Below, one piece after another: positions 1 to 9,468 of a stretch of 64,000 nt of DNA. Location: positions 124,001 to 188,000 of the forward strand of contig CAJYMH010000006.1 of NCBI GenBank assembly GCA_913776195.1. The letters are read 5' to 3'. Below the pieces are notes generated by a model that ran no database searches, was not told the DNA's origin, and worked only from the letters and a program-made list of their open reading frames with translations. Both the position numbers and the translations under genes were made by a program. Within the stretch, counting starts at the first letter, position 1, and each line of letters opens with the position of its first letter. Source of the DNA: an uncultured Caulobacter sp. (GTDB lineage Bacteria; Pseudomonadota; Alphaproteobacteria; Caulobacterales; Caulobacteraceae).

Positions 1-398
1 CCGAGCTGCGCCTGATCGAAAGCGATGATCCGCTAGAGGCCGGGCTGGAGATCTACGCCTGCCCGCCCGGCAAGCGCATGGCCTCCATGAGCCTGATGAG
101 CGGCGGTGAGCAAGCCCTCACCGCCAGCGCCCTGATCTTCGGCGTCTTCCTAGCCAATCCGGCGCCGATCTGCGTGCTGGACGAGGTGGACGCTCCGCTC
201 GATGACGCCAATGTCGAGCGCTATTGCAACATGCTGGACGAGATGCGCCGCCGCACCCACACGCGGTTCGTGGCCATCACCCACAACCCCGTCACCATGA
301 GCCGCATGGACCGCCTATTCGGCGTCACCATGGGCGAGCGGGGCGTGTCGCAGCTTGTCAGCGTCGATCTGCAGCAGGCCGAGGCCCTGGTGGCCTGA
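1..398 (+). CDS. smc: Chromosome segregation protein SMC, C-terminal end (partial)
   Basis: The reading frame is already open at base 3, and the start lies upstream of the window. Only about the last 130 residues are present. They form the C-terminal half of the SMC ATPase head: an ABC signature loop of the form LMSGGEQAL, followed by a Walker B strand [13 protein letters not shown] and the D-loop/H-loop region with FVAITHNP. In SMC family proteins these residues join the N-terminal Walker A to form an ATPase that loops and organises chromosomal DNA with ScpA and ScpB. The DEVDAPLDD wording is typical of SMC rather than RecN or RecF. No gene for ScpA or ScpB is visible downstream. Confidence 0.93.
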   Translation, partial: ELRLIESDDPLEAGLEIYACPPGKRMASMSLMSGGEQALTASALIFGVFLANPAPICVLDEVDAPLDDANVERYCNMLDEMRRRTHTRFVAITHNPVTMSRMDRLFGVTMGERGVSQLVSVDLQQAEALVA

Positions 399-477
399 CC
401 GCAATCTGTCTTCGACTTAACTAGGCCTCGCCGATGTGGGCGCTTACTCCTGGATCATCACTGGCTGGGAGTCCGCC

Positions 478-951
478 ATGCTGCATCTGATCCTCGCCGC
501 CGCCGTGGCGGCCGCCATTCCCCAGGGCCCCGCGCTGGAGGAGGTGCTGGCCAAGCGCGACGCGGAGTTCTTCGCGCTGTTCTTCGAGGGCTGCGACCCG
601 GCCCGCCTGCGGACCATGGTCACCGACGATTTCGAGTTCTTCCACGATAAGGACGGGCTGGTCGCAACCTCGGGCGACGGCTTCATCGCCGACTACGCCA
701 GGTCGTGCGAAGCCAAGAAGAAGCCTGACGCCTGGAACTCTCGCCGCAAGCTGACGCCCGGCACGATGAAGGTCTGGCCGGCAGGGAACTACGGCGCCTT
801 CGAACAGGGGGAGCACACCTTCCACGAACGCCAGGGTCAAGGCGCCTACAAGCTGGTCGGCAAGGCCGCCTTCACCCAGGTGTGGAAACTGGACGGGGGG
901 ACCTGGAAGCTGGCGCGCGTGTTCAGCTACGCCCATGAGGCGGCGAACTAA
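478..951 (+). CDS. Small exported NTF2-like (DUF4440-type) protein
   Basis: About 157 residues. The ATG at 478 is chosen because it opens directly on a short hydrophobic segment (LILAAAVAAAIP) that resembles a signal peptide. An ATG at 436 in the same frame would add 14 non-hydrophobic residues. The rest matches the SnoaL/DUF4440 layout of the NTF2 fold: an N-terminal helix with EEVLAKRDAEFF, a mid-region with DDFEFFHDKDGL, and a C-terminal strand with KLDGGTWKLARVFSY. Members of this fold bind or convert small molecules, but the substrate cannot be read from sequence. It is a single gene between smc and qmcA. Confidence 0.7.
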   Translation: MLHLILAAAVAAAIPQGPALEEVLAKRDAEFFALFFEGCDPARLRTMVTDDFEFFHDKDGLVATSGDGFIADYARSCEAKKKPDAWNSRRKLTPGTMKVWPAGNYGAFEQGEHTFHERQGQGAYKLVGKAAFTQVWKLDGGTWKLARVFSYAHEAAN

Positions 952-1015
952 CTCAGCTTTGAGGGTGACGGATCACGTCCCGGCGCCCTAGGGTTGCAGC
1001 CCATAGGGAGGCCTC

Positions 1016-2002
1016 ATGTCCGCGCTGATCGTGCCTATCGTCTTCGTCTTCCTCGCCATCGTGGTGCTGTTCGCGGTGGTGAAGATCGTGCCCCAGGGGC
1101 GCGAGTTCACGGTGGAGCGGTTCGGCCGCTACACCCGCACCCTCAAGCCCGGCATCAACATCCTGACGCCCTTCATCGAAACCGTCGGCCGGCGGATGAA
1201 CATGATGGAGCAGGTGCTGGACGTCCCGACCCAGGAAGTCATCACCAAGGACAACGTCTCGGTGAAGGTGGACGGCATCATCTTCATCCAGGTGATGGAC
1301 GCCGCCGCCGCGGCCTACCGCGTGGACAACCTGAACTTCGCCATCACCCAACTGGCCATGACCAACCTGCGCACCGTAGTCGGCTCCATGGAGCTGGACG
1401 AGGTGCTGAGCCAGCGCGACGCCATCAATTCGCGCCTGCTGGCCACCATCGACCACGCCACCAGACCCTGGGGCGTGAAGGCGACGCGGATCGAGATCAA
1501 GGACCTCACCCCGCCGCCGGACATCACCAACGCCATGGCCCGCCAGATGAAGGCCGAGCGCGAGCGCCGCGCCGTCATCACGGAGGCCGACGGCGAGCGC
1601 CAGGCCCAGATCGCCCGCGCCGAAGGCTCCAAGCAGGCCGCCATCCTGGAGGCCGAGGGCCGCAAGGAGGCCACCTTCCGCGACGCGGAGGCTCGCGAAC
1701 GAGAAGCCGAGGCCGAAGCCAAGGCGACCGCCATGGTCTCCGAGGCCATCGCGCGCGGCGACGTCAACGCCATCAACTACTTCGTGGCCCAGCGCTATGT
1801 GGAGGCCTTCTCCAAGCTGGCCGAAAGCCCGCAGCAGAAGACGGTGATCGTGCCCGCCGACATGGCCTCGCTGGTCGGCACCATCGCCGGCATCGGCGAA
1901 CTGGTGAGTACGGCCAAGGCCCCCGCGCCGTCGGCTCCGCCGCCGCCTGCTCAACCGGCCGCTCGCCGCAGCGGCTCGGCCGTGCCGCGCACGAAAGGCT
2001 GA
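1016..2002 (+). CDS. qmcA: SPFH/band 7 (stomatin-like) membrane protein, QmcA type
   Basis: 328 residues. One N-terminal membrane helix (residues about 3-23) precedes a band 7 domain with the typical VPQGREFTVERFGRY and PGINILTPF segments. A long charged helical stretch rich in A, E and R (about 170-250) is the coiled coil that mediates oligomerisation. The tail is rich in proline and alanine. SPFH proteins form large membrane-bound rings linked to membrane microdomains and to FtsH protease control. An NfeD-type gene starts 6 bp downstream, the usual partner arrangement (ybbK/ybbJ in Escherichia coli). Start ATG follows a GGGAGG-like ribosome site. Confidence 0.88.
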   Translation: MSALIVPIVFVFLAIVVLFAVVKIVPQGREFTVERFGRYTRTLKPGINILTPFIETVGRRMNMMEQVLDVPTQEVITKDNVSVKVDGIIFIQVMDAAAAAYRVDNLNFAITQLAMTNLRTVVGSMELDEVLSQRDAINSRLLATIDHATRPWGVKATRIEIKDLTPPPDITNAMARQMKAERERRAVITEADGERQAQIARAEGSKQAAILEAEGRKEATFRDAEAREREAEAEAKATAMVSEAIARGDVNAINYFVAQRYVEAFSKLAESPQQKTVIVPADMASLVGTIAGIGELVSTAKAPAPSAPPPPAQPAARRSGSAVPRTKG

Positions 2003-2007
2003 CGTCC

Positions 2008-2466
2008 ATGCACGCGATCCTCGCCCTCTACGCCTCACAGCCCCTTTGGGTCTGGCTGGCCCTGGCCGCCCTGCTGCTGGCGGCGGAGGTCTCGACCGGC
2101 AGCGGCTGGCTGCTATGGCCGGCCGCCACGGCGGCGGTTGTCGGGATCGTCACGGTGATCCTGCCCCTGCCGCTGGGCTGGGCGCTCGGCCTGTTCGCGG
2201 TGCTGACCCTGATCGCCACCTTCGCCTCGCGCCGGATCCTGCCCCGCAAGGAGCTGGAGCCGGTGGACGACATCAACGATCCCCTGACCCGCCTGATCGG
2301 CCGCGACGGCGAGACCGCCAGCGTCTTCGTGGGCGGCGAGGGCCGGGTGTTCGTGGACGGCAAAGAATGGGCGGCGAAGCTGACAGGCGCCTCGGCGCTG
2401 GAACGCGGCGTGCGGGTCCAGGTGGTGCAGGTTGATGGTTCGGTTCTGACGGTGAAGAGCGCCTAG
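2008..2466 (+). CDS. NfeD-like membrane protein (YbbJ type)
   Basis: 152 residues. Two or three hydrophobic segments occupy residues about 8-70, followed by a short beta-rich domain of about 65 residues (from DPLTRLIGRDGE on) that fits the OB fold of NfeD C-terminal domains. The short form without the ClpP-like protease domain matches YbbJ/NfeD1b. It begins 6 bp after qmcA and is probably cotranscribed and translated as its membrane partner. The SPFH-NfeD pairing is well established; the exact role in this organism is inferred. Confidence 0.82.
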   Translation: MHAILALYASQPLWVWLALAALLLAAEVSTGSGWLLWPAATAAVVGIVTVILPLPLGWALGLFAVLTLIATFASRRILPRKELEPVDDINDPLTRLIGRDGETASVFVGGEGRVFVDGKEWAAKLTGASALERGVRVQVVQVDGSVLTVKSA

Positions 2467-2469
2467 CGT

Positions 2470-2562
2470 GCTTCGAGACGCGCTTCGCGCTCCTCAGCAT
2501 GACGACGCTGGGTTGGCTCTGAATTCGTCATCCTGAGGAGGCCGCCAGGCCGTCTCGAAGGA
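2470..2562. repeat. Imperfect palindromic intergenic repeat (REP-like)
   Basis: Two arms of about 35 bases (2470-2504 and 2527-2562) are reverse complements with a few mismatches. The left arm reads GCTTCGAGACG...CTCCTCAGCATGACG and the right arm reads GTCATCCTGAGGAG...CGTCTCGAAGG. The element fills the gap between the convergent nfeD-like and rnhA genes, so it could form a cruciform or a hairpin in either transcript and act as a bidirectional terminator or mRNA stabiliser. No transposase is nearby. Whether it is dispersed in the genome cannot be judged from this window. Confidence 0.65.
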
Positions 2563-2572
2563 CGCAAAGAAC

Positions 2573-3016
2573 TTACCGCCCCAGCGCTTCCTTCAGGCCC
2601 CGGCGGGCCAGTTCGTCGGCCTCTTCGTTGAACTCGTGGCCGGCGTGCCCCTTCACCCAGCGCCAGTCGACGTCATGCCGGGCGCGGGCGGCGTCGAGGC
2701 GTTTCCACAGGTCCTCGTTCTTCACGGGGCTCTTGTCGGCGGTCTTCCAGCCCCTGGCCTTCCAGCCGTGGATCCACTGGGTGACGCCCTTCATCACGTA
2801 CTGGCTGTCGGTGTGCAGCTCGACCTTGCAGGGCTTGTTCAGCACCTCCAGGGCCTGGATGGCGCCCATCAGCTCCATACGGTTGTTGGTGGTCGCCAGT
2901 TCGCCGCCGCACATGGTCTTGCGCTTGTCGCCGTACATCAGCACCGCGCCCCAGCCGCCCGGGCCGGGGTTTCCGCTGCAGGCGCCGTCCGTATAGATCA
3001 GGACCTTAGGGGTCAT
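2573..3016 (-). CDS. rnhA: Ribonuclease HI
   Basis: 147 residues, close to the usual length of about 150. The catalytic carboxylates are visible: D10 in [12 protein letters not shown]48 in NNRMEL, D70 in HTDSQY, and a C-terminal Asp in the NEEADELAR segment. The handle region [11 protein letters not shown] is also present. It hydrolyses RNA in RNA-DNA hybrids in the cytoplasm. The start ATG overlaps the thrB stop in ATGA (3013-3016), implying translational coupling. The reading frame stays open upstream of this ATG, but that part is a shadow of thrB. Confidence 0.96.
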   Translation of the reverse strand: MTPKVLIYTDGACSGNPGPGGWGAVLMYGDKRKTMCGGELATTNNRMELMGAIQALEVLNKPCKVELHTDSQYVMKGVTQWIHGWKARGWKTADKSPVKNEDLWKRLDAARARHDVDWRWVKGHAGHEFNEEADELARRGLKEALGR

Positions 3017-3972
3017 GCCCGCTCGCTGAACAGGTGCAGGCCTTCGCGGTGGACCGCCAGCTTGCGCTCGTACTCCATGGGGTCCTTGGGCCGCACCAGG
3101 GCGTCCTTGGGCGTGGCGTCCCAGTCGTGCAGCCGGGTGAGGAAGAAGCGCATGGCCGCGCCGTGGGCCAACAGCGGCAGGGCCTGCTTCTCCGCCGGCG
3201 ACAGGGGCCGCAGGGTCTCGTAGCCGGCAACCAAGGCGCGGGCGGCCGTGGCATTGAACATGCCGTCCGCCTCGAAGCACCAGGCGTTCAGGGTCACCGC
3301 GATGTCGTAGGCCAAGGCGTCGTAGCAGGCGAAGTAGAAATCGATGGCGCCGGCGAACTGATCGCCGTGGAAGAAAACGTTGTCCGGGAAGAAGTCGGCG
3401 TGGATCGCCCCCGCCGGCAGGCCGCGCGGCCACGACAGGGCGAATTGGGCCAAGTCCTTCTCGATGGTCGCCGACAGGCCGGGCTTCAGCGCCTCCGCCT
3501 GCTTGCGAAGGGGAGCGAACAGGGCGGCCCAGTAGGGCTGCCCAAGGTCGTTGGCGCGACGTCCGGGAAAACCTTCCGACGCGAGGTGCATGCGCGCCAG
3601 CCCTTCGCCCGCCGCGCGGCAGTGGGCGACGCTGGGTTTGCGCACGGAAAGGCCCGGCAGGAACTCGACGATGGCCGCCGGCTTGCCGCGCAGGGTCTGC
3701 AGATCGCGGCCGTTACGGTCTTTCACCGGCGTCGCCGAGGGGAAGCCTCGGTCGGCCAGGTGCCGCATCAGGCCCAGGAAGTATGGCAGGTCCTCGGACC
3801 GCACGCGCTTCTCGAACACGGTCAGGATGAAGCGTCCGGTCTCCGTCTCCAGCAGGAAGTTGGAGTTCTCCACGCCTTCGGCGATGCCCTTGAAGGACAC
3901 GGGAGCGCCCAGGTCGTAGCCTGCCAGGAACGCCTCGAGTTCGGCGTCGGTGATGTCGGTATAGACGGCCAT
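3013..3972 (-). CDS. thrB: Homoserine kinase, ThrB type II
   Basis: 319 residues, the size of the aminoglycoside-phosphotransferase-fold homoserine kinases of alphaproteobacteria and pseudomonads, not the GHMP-type ThrB. Recognisable segments are the N-terminal [12 protein letters not shown], the catalytic loop [13 protein letters not shown] (HxDxxxxN, the kinase Brenner motif) and the IDFYFACYD metal-binding Asp. It phosphorylates L-homoserine in threonine synthesis. It sits in the order ispH-thrB-rnhA, with 31 bp after ispH and a 4-bp overlap with rnhA. Confidence 0.95.
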   Translation of the reverse strand: MAVYTDITDAELEAFLAGYDLGAPVSFKGIAEGVENSNFLLETETGRFILTVFEKRVRSEDLPYFLGLMRHLADRGFPSATPVKDRNGRDLQTLRGKPAAIVEFLPGLSVRKPSVAHCRAAGEGLARMHLASEGFPGRRANDLGQPYWAALFAPLRKQAEALKPGLSATIEKDLAQFALSWPRGLPAGAIHADFFPDNVFFHGDQFAGAIDFYFACYDALAYDIAVTLNAWCFEADGMFNATAARALVAGYETLRPLSPAEKQALPLLAHGAAMRFFLTRLHDWDATPKDALVRPKDPMEYERKLAVHREGLHLFSERA

Positions 3973-4003
3973 GGGGAGGGGATGGGGGAGCCCGTCCCCC
4001 GGG

Positions 4004-4963
4004 TCAAGCCGTCAGAATGCGCGGCAGCTTGAAGGTCACCGTCTCGCGGGCCGGCGCCACCTCTTCGACGGTCACCTCATAGCGCTCCGACAGGGCGTCT
4101 ATCACCCCCTGCACCAGGGCTTCGGGAGCGGAGGCGCCGGCCGTCAGGCCCACCCGCGCCGCGCCGTCCAGCCAGGCGAAGTCCAGCCCCGACACATCGT
4201 CGATCAGCCGCGCGTCCTTGGCCCCGCCCTTCAGAGCGACCTCGACCAAGCGGACGGAATTGGAGGAGTTCTTGGAGCCGACCACCAGCACCAGATCAGA
4301 GCCATCGGCCAGATGCTTCACCGCCTCCTGGCGGTTGGTGGTGGCGTAGCAGATGTCTTCCTTGTGCGGGGCCGAGATGCCAGGGAAGCGGGCGCGCAGG
4401 GCCTCGATGATCTCGGTGGTGTCGTCCACCGACAGGGTCGTCTGGGTGACGAAGGCGACGTTCGAGGCGTCCTTCGGCGTCCAGGTCGCCACGTCCTCCA
4501 CCGTCTCGATCAGGGCCACGGTACCTTCGGGCAGCTGGCCCATGGTGCCGATCACCTCCGGGTGGCCGGCATGGCCGATCAGCACGATCTCGCGGCCGGC
4601 GTCGAAGTGACGCTGGGCCTCCACGTGCACCTTCGACACCAGCGGGCAGGTGGCGTCGAGATAAAGCATCTGACGCTGTTTCGCCGCAGCGGGCACGGAC
4701 TTGGGCACGCCGTGGGCGGAGAAGATCATCGGCCGGTCAGCCGGCGCCTCGTCGATCTCCTCGACGAAGACCGCGCCCATGGCCTTCAGGCGATCGACCA
4801 CATGGCGGTTGTGGACGATCTCATGGCGGACATAGACCGGCGCGCCGAACTTCTCGATGGCGCGCTCCACGATCTGGATGGCGCGGTCCACCCCGGCGCA
4901 GAAGCCGCGCGGGCTGGCGAGGAGGACGGTGAGCTGCGGGCGGATGGCGGCGTGGGCGTTCAT
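4004..4963 (-). CDS. ispH: 4-hydroxy-3-methylbut-2-enyl diphosphate reductase IspH (LytB)
   Basis: 319 residues. The three cysteines that ligate the iron-sulfur cluster lie in [11 protein letters not shown] (C22), [11 protein letters not shown] and [12 protein letters not shown]. The diphosphate-binding histidines are in [12 protein letters not shown] and IGHAGHPEV. It catalyses the last step of the non-mevalonate isoprenoid pathway, giving IPP and DMAPP. It is the first gene of the ispH-thrB-rnhA run. The 134-bp gap upstream is shared with a divergent gene. Confidence 0.97.
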   Translation of the reverse strand: MNAHAAIRPQLTVLLASPRGFCAGVDRAIQIVERAIEKFGAPVYVRHEIVHNRHVVDRLKAMGAVFVEEIDEAPADRPMIFSAHGVPKSVPAAAKQRQMLYLDATCPLVSKVHVEAQRHFDAGREIVLIGHAGHPEVIGTMGQLPEGTVALIETVEDVATWTPKDASNVAFVTQTTLSVDDTTEIIEALRARFPGISAPHKEDICYATTNRQEAVKHLADGSDLVLVVGSKNSSNSVRLVEVALKGGAKDARLIDDVSGLDFAWLDGAARVGLTAGASAPEALVQGVIDALSERYEVTVEEVAPARETVTFKLPRILTA

Positions 4964-5052
4964 TTCGGTGCGGAACCTAAGCGTTCGGAGGCCGTCTCGC
5001 CAGCCGCATGCGTTGCGACGTCATGCATAAGCCTTTATCACGCCACATGACG

Positions 5053-5073
5053 CAGGCGGGCTCATTCCGCCTG
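5053..5073 (+). other. Hairpin in the leader of the 5098 gene
   Basis: CAGGCGG (5053-5059) and CCGCCTG (5067-5073) form a perfect 7-bp stem with a 7-base loop, 24 bases upstream of the ATG at 5098. It lies in the divergent gap between ispH and the exported-protein gene. There is no T-run after it, so it is not an obvious terminator. It may be an mRNA 5' structure or an operator; function unknown. Confidence 0.35.
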
Positions 5074-5097
5074 TAGGCTTAGATTTCCGGACGATCC

Positions 5098-5796
5098 ATG
5101 CGCCGTATCGCCACTTCAGCTCTCTGCCTCGCCCTCGCGGCCAGCTTCATCGGCACGTCCGCCTTGGCGCAAAGCCGACGTCAGGGCGGCGGCGACGCCG
5201 AGCGCCGTCAGCAGGAAGAAGCCGCGAAGAAGAAGAAGAGCAAGGAAGAGTGGGCCTCGCCCCGCGCGCCGCTGGCGTCGCTGAAGAACGCCGGGCCCTG
5301 CCCCTATGTTAAGGTGCTGTACGACGCCGGCCGCTACACCGAGTTCGAAGGCGGCAAGGAAGCGATCAACAGCGTCGCCTACAGCGGCGAGATCGAGGGC
5401 CTGTCGGCCGGCTGCCGTTATGAAGGCGCCGATCCCATCGAGATGCGCATCGAGGTCCTGTTCAGCCTGGGCCGCGGCCCGCAGGCCGAGGAGCGCCGCA
5501 AGAACTACCGCTACTGGGTGGCGGTGACCCGCCGCAACAACTCGGTCGTGGCCAAGGAATATTTCGACCTGCCCGTGACCTTCCCGGCCGGCCAGGACCG
5601 CGTGATGATCACCGACCTGCTGGAAGGCATCGTCATCCCGCGGGCCAACGAAACCACCAGCGGCTCGAACTTCGAGGTCCTGATCGGCTTCGACGTCACC
5701 CCGCAGATGGCCGAGTTCAACCGCGACGGCAAACGCTTCCGCGTCAACGCCGGCCAGACCGCCGCTGCTCCGACGACCAACAACCAGAACCAATGA
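5098..5796 (+). CDS. Exported protein of unknown function, coupled to argS
   Basis: 232 residues. A clear signal peptide ([25 protein letters not shown], cleaved after about residue 25) is followed by a short highly charged stretch rich in Q, E and K (about 28-50). Then comes a beta-rich domain of about 150 residues with two cysteines (GPCPY and AGCRY) that could form a disulfide, and a low-complexity tail rich in A, T, N and Q. I do not recognise the family. It should be periplasmic or outer-membrane associated. Its stop overlaps the argS start in ATGA (5793-5796), so the two are probably one transcript. That is odd, because the products act in different compartments. Confidence 0.8.
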   Translation: MRRIATSALCLALAASFIGTSALAQSRRQGGGDAERRQQEEAAKKKKSKEEWASPRAPLASLKNAGPCPYVKVLYDAGRYTEFEGGKEAINSVAYSGEIEGLSAGCRYEGADPIEMRIEVLFSLGRGPQAEERRKNYRYWVAVTRRNNSVVAKEYFDLPVTFPAGQDRVMITDLLEGIVIPRANETTSGSNFEVLIGFDVTPQMAEFNRDGKRFRVNAGQTAAAPTTNNQNQ

Positions 5797-7589
5797 CCGA
5801 CCTGAAATCCCGCCTCGGCGAAGCGGTTGGAGCCGCCTTCGCCGCGGCCGGCCTGCCCGCCGACCTCGGACGCGTCACGCCGTCCGACCGCCCCGACCTT
5901 GCCGACTTCCAATGCAATGGCGCCCTGGCCGCCGCCAAGCAGGCGGGCAAGCCCCCGCGCGAGATTGCGACCGCCGTGGCCGCGGGCCTGGAAGGCTCGC
6001 CGCTGTTCAAGTCGATCGAGATCGCGGGTCCTGGCTTCATCAATCTGAAGCTCACCGACGCCGCCCTGTCCGAACGCGCCGCCGAGATCGCCGCCGATGA
6101 GCGCGCCGGAGCGTCAAAGGTCGCGCCGCGCCGGGTGCTGGTCGACTACGCCGGTCCGAACGTGGCCAAGCCCATGCACGTGGGCCACCTACGCGCCTCG
6201 ATCATCGGGGAGTCGGTGAAGCGCATCTATCGCTTCCGCGGCGACGAAGTCCTGGGCGACGCCCACTTCGGCGACTGGGGCTTTCAGATGGGCCTGCTCA
6301 TCGTCGCTCTGCAGGACGAGGGCACGGCGGACGCATTCATGGCGGACGGCGACGGCCCGTTCCCGGACCAGAGCCCGGTGACGCTGGAAGACCTGGAGCG
6401 CCTCTATCCCGCCGCCTCGGGCCGCATGAAGGAGGACGTCGAGTTCCGCGACCGCGCCCGCAAGGCGACGGCGGAGCTGCAGGCCGGCCGTGCCGGTTAT
6501 CGCGCCCTGTGGAAGCACTTCGTCCTGGTCAGCCGCGTGGCGCTGGAGCGCGAGTTCCACGCCCTGGGCGTCGACTTCGACCTGTGGAAGGGCGAAAGCG
6601 ACGTCAACGACCTGATCCCGCCGATGGTCGAGGAACTGGACGCCAAGGGCTTGCTGGTCGACGACCAGGGCGCGCGCATCATCCGCGTCGCCCGCCCCGG
6701 CGAGACCAAGAAGAAGAAGCTGCCCGACGGCACGGTGATCGAGGCCGAGAGCCCCGATCCGCTGCTGGTGGTGTCGTCGGAAGGCTCGGCCATGTACGGC
6801 ACGACCGACTTGGCGACGATCCTGGACCGCCGCAACAGCTTCGACCCGCACTTGGTCCTCTACTGCGTGGACCAGCGTCAGGCCGACCACTTCGAGCAGG
6901 TGTTCCGCGCCTCGTACCTGGCCGGCTATGCGACCGAGGGCTCGCTGGAGCACATCGGCTTCGGCACCATGAACGGCACGGACGGCAAGCCGTTCAAGAC
7001 CCGCGCCGGCGGCGTCCTGAAGCTGCACGACCTGATCACCATGGCCAAGGACAAGGCGCGCGAGCGCCTGACCGAGGCCGGCCTGGGCGCCGAGCTTCCC
7101 AAGGAGGAATTCGAAGAGATCGCGCACAAGGTGGCCGTGGCCGCCCTGAAATTCGCCGATCTGCAGAACTTCCGCGGCACCTCCTATATCTTCGACCTCG
7201 ACCGCTTCACCAGCTTCGAGGGCAAGACCGGTCCGTACCTGCTGTACCAGGCCGTCCGCATCAAGTCGGTGCTGCGCAAGGCGGCCGAGAACGGCGCGGC
7301 GGCGGGTCCCATCGTGGTGGCCGAACAGGCCGAGCGTGATCTGGCCCTGCTGCTGGACGCGTTCGAGACCGCGCTGTCCGAGGCCTATGACAAGAAGGCC
7401 CCGAACTTCATCGCCGAACACGCCTTCAAGCTGGCGCAGGGCTTCTCGAAGTTCTACGCCGCCTGCCCGATCGTGGTCGCCGACGATCCGGCTGTGCGCG
7501 CCTCGCGCCTGACCATCGCCCAGACCACCCTCAAACAGCTCGAACTCGCCCTCGACCTGCTGGGCGTCGCGACGCCGGAGCGGATGTAA
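5793..7589 (+). CDS. argS: Arginine--tRNA ligase
   Basis: 598 residues, normal for bacterial ArgRS. The class I HIGH motif appears as [10 protein letters not shown] in a [15 protein letters not shown] context that is diagnostic for ArgRS. The N-terminal Add1 domain (residues about 1-90) and the C-terminal anticodon-binding DALR domain, with [10 protein letters not shown] and [10 protein letters not shown], are both present. It charges tRNA-Arg in the cytoplasm. It overlaps the upstream exported-protein gene by 4 bp and is followed by the glycine riboswitch leader. Confidence 0.97.
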   Translation: MTDLKSRLGEAVGAAFAAAGLPADLGRVTPSDRPDLADFQCNGALAAAKQAGKPPREIATAVAAGLEGSPLFKSIEIAGPGFINLKLTDAALSERAAEIAADERAGASKVAPRRVLVDYAGPNVAKPMHVGHLRASIIGESVKRIYRFRGDEVLGDAHFGDWGFQMGLLIVALQDEGTADAFMADGDGPFPDQSPVTLEDLERLYPAASGRMKEDVEFRDRARKATAELQAGRAGYRALWKHFVLVSRVALEREFHALGVDFDLWKGESDVNDLIPPMVEELDAKGLLVDDQGARIIRVARPGETKKKKLPDGTVIEAESPDPLLVVSSEGSAMYGTTDLATILDRRNSFDPHLVLYCVDQRQADHFEQVFRASYLAGYATEGSLEHIGFGTMNGTDGKPFKTRAGGVLKLHDLITMAKDKARERLTEAGLGAELPKEEFEEIAHKVAVAALKFADLQNFRGTSYIFDLDRFTSFEGKTGPYLLYQAVRIKSVLRKAAENGAAAGPIVVAEQAERDLALLLDAFETALSEAYDKKAPNFIAEHAFKLAQGFSKFYAACPIVVADDPAVRASRLTIAQTTLKQLELALDLLGVATPERM

Positions 7590-7693
7590 GTCAGCCACCC
7601 GGCTGCTTCTGTTTGCGGCGCATGAAGAACAAGGCTTCCCAACGGTCCAGCGACGCTTGACTCGGGATGGTCGGTCGATCAGGTTCCGCCTCG

Positions 7694-7875
7694 CTCTCGC
7701 GGGAGACATCGGGATTCTTTGAAGCCCGAGGCCGAAGGCGCAACCGCCCCGGAAACGCTCAGGCAAAAGGACCGCGCGAGCATCTAAAACGCTGGAAAGC
7801 AGCCTCGTCAGGGGCTCGCCGAAGGAGCAAGGGCCAAGGCCCGGAATCTCTCAGGCTCAGGGACAGCGGGGGCGC
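7694..7875 (+). promoter_or_regulatory. Tandem glycine riboswitch upstream of gcvT
   Basis: Two consecutive aptamers are visible. The first (about 7694-7780) has GCGGGAGAC, GAGGCCGAAGGCGCAA, and GGAAACGCTCAGGCAAAAGGACCG. The second (about 7789-7875) has CTGGAAAGC, CTCGCCGAAGGAGCAAGG, and CCGGAATCTCTCAGGCTCAGGGAC. The paired GCCGAAGGNGCAA and CTCAGGC...AGGAC signatures are those of the Rfam glycine riboswitch. The gcvT start follows about 55 bases later, so glycine binding most likely activates the cleavage operon. The order of two aptamers without a clear terminator between them suggests control at translation start or within the leader. A TTGACT at 7657-7662 could be a -35 element. Confidence 0.93.
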
Positions 7876-7931
7876 CAGCATGTTCGGCTAGGCCGGACGT
7901 GTCGCGTCGTCACCCCCTCGCGGAGCTCAGC

Positions 7932-9041
7932 GTGTCCGAAGCCGATCTCAAGAAGACCCCGCTCTATGATGCGCACGTCGCCGCCGGCGCGCGCATGGTC
8001 CCGTTCGCGGGCTATTCCATGCCGGTGCAGTACAAGGACGGGGTGCTGAAAGAGCACCTCTGGACCCGCGAGCATGCGGGCCTATTCGACGTCTCCCATA
8101 TGGGCCAGGCCCGGCTGCGCGGCGTCGCGCCCCTGGCGGCCTTCGAAGAGGTCACCCCTGGGGACTACATCGGCCTGAAGCCGGGCAAGCAGCGCTACTC
8201 CATGCTGCTGAACAAGCAGGGCGGCATCATCGACGACCTGATGGCTGCGCGTCCCGATGACGACGGCCTGTTCGTGGTGGTCAACGGCGCCTGCAAGGAC
8301 GGCGACTACGCTCACATGGAATCCGAGATCGGCGGCCAGGTGAAGATCGAGCGTCTGGAAGACCGCGCGCTGCTGGCGCTGCAGGGTCCCGAGGCCGTCG
8401 CCGTGCTGTCCGCCCACGCGCCCGCCGTGGCCGACATGGTGTTCATGGACGCCGCGGTGATGGAGATGTTCGGCGTCAGCGCCATCGTCTCGCGCTCCGG
8501 CTACACCGGCGAGGACGGCTACGAGATCTCCGTGCCGGCGGCCGACGCCGCCCGCATCTGGAACGCCCTGCTGGAGGACGAGCGTGTTCGTCCCATCGGC
8601 CTGGGGGCGCGCGACAGCCTGCGGCTTGAAGCCGGCCTGCCGCTGTACGGCCACGACCTGGATGAGACCACCAGCCCGGTGGAAGGCGGTCTGAACTTCG
8701 CCCTGTCCAAGAAGCGCCGCGAGGCCGGCGACTTCCCCGGCGCCGCCCGCATCCAAAAGGAGCTGGCCGAGGGGCCGTCGCGCATCCGCGTCGGCCTGAA
8801 GGTCGAAGGCGCCCCGGCCCGCGAGGGCGCGGAGATCGCCGACGCCGACGGCAAGGTCATCGGCGTGATCACCAGCGGCGGCTTCTCGCCGACCCTGGGC
8901 TATCCCATCGCGCTCGGCTTCGTCCCCCCGGCCGTCGCCGAGGTCGGAGCCAAGCTGAACGTCATCGTCCGTGGCCGGACCCAGGCGGCTGAAGTCGTCC
9001 CGACCCCGTTCGTCCCCAATCGCTACGTGCGCAAGATCTAA
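7932..9041 (+). CDS. gcvT: Glycine cleavage system T protein (aminomethyltransferase)
   Basis: About 369 residues. The GTG at 7932 is preferred because GGAG lies about 6 bases upstream and the protein then begins close to the conserved [22 protein letters not shown]. An in-frame GTG at 7899 would add 11 residues. Folate-binding and family motifs include VSHMGQ, the GYTGEDGYE region and [18 protein letters not shown]. The enzyme transfers the methylene from aminomethyl-lipoyl H protein to tetrahydrofolate. It is the first gene of gcvT-gcvH-gcvPA-gcvPB and directly follows the glycine riboswitch. Confidence 0.95.
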   Translation: MSEADLKKTPLYDAHVAAGARMVPFAGYSMPVQYKDGVLKEHLWTREHAGLFDVSHMGQARLRGVAPLAAFEEVTPGDYIGLKPGKQRYSMLLNKQGGIIDDLMAARPDDDGLFVVVNGACKDGDYAHMESEIGGQVKIERLEDRALLALQGPEAVAVLSAHAPAVADMVFMDAAVMEMFGVSAIVSRSGYTGEDGYEISVPAADAARIWNALLEDERVRPIGLGARDSLRLEAGLPLYGHDLDETTSPVEGGLNFALSKKRREAGDFPGAARIQKELAEGPSRIRVGLKVEGAPAREGAEIADADGKVIGVITSGGFSPTLGYPIALGFVPPAVAEVGAKLNVIVRGRTQAAEVVPTPFVPNRYVRKI

Positions 9042-9057
9042 GGAAAAGGGCCCTCCG

Positions 9058-9468
9058 ATGCGCTTCACCAAAGACCATGAATGGATTTCCGTCGACGGCG
9101 ACATCGCCACCGTCGGCATCACCGCCTACGCCGCCGACCAGCTGGGCGACGTGGTGTTCGTCGAAACGCCGGATGTCGGCAAGACCGTGAAGAAGGGTGA
9201 CAGCCTGGCGGTGGTCGAAAGCGTCAAGGCCGCCTCCGACGTCTATGCCCCGGTCAGCGGCGAAGTCGTGGAGTCCAACGGCGATCTGTCCGGCGCGCCC
9301 GAGACCGTCAACGCCGCCCCGGAAGCCGGCGGCTGGTTCGCCAAGGTGAAGCTGTCAGACGCGTCGGAAGTCGACGCCCTGATGGACCGCGCCGCCTACG
9401 AAGCCTTCCTCGGCACCCTCTACGCCAGAAACAACGGCCCCGATGCGTTACCTCCCCCTCACGCCTGA
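9058..9468 (+). CDS. gcvH: Glycine cleavage system H protein
   Basis: 136 residues from the ATG at 9058, which follows an AAGGAAAAGGG ribosome site; a longer open frame back to 8971 is gcvT shadow. The lipoyl-accepting lysine is K57 in [10 protein letters not shown]. The KDHEWI start and GGWFAKV near the C-terminus are typical. It shuttles the aminomethyl group between P and T proteins. The tail runs about 10 residues past the usual end and overlaps the gcvPA start by 26 bp. Confidence 0.96.
   Translation: MRFTKDHEWISVDGDIATVGITAYAADQLGDVVFVETPDVGKTVKKGDSLAVVESVKAASDVYAPVSGEVVESNGDLSGAPETVNAAPEAGGWFAKVKLSDASEVDALMDRAAYEAFLGTLYARNNGPDALPPPHA

Noticed and set aside
994..2007. An open frame running through qmcA in another frame and joining the NfeD-like gene
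   Set aside because: The first part is arginine/histidine-rich shadow of qmcA; the real NfeD-like gene starts at 2008.
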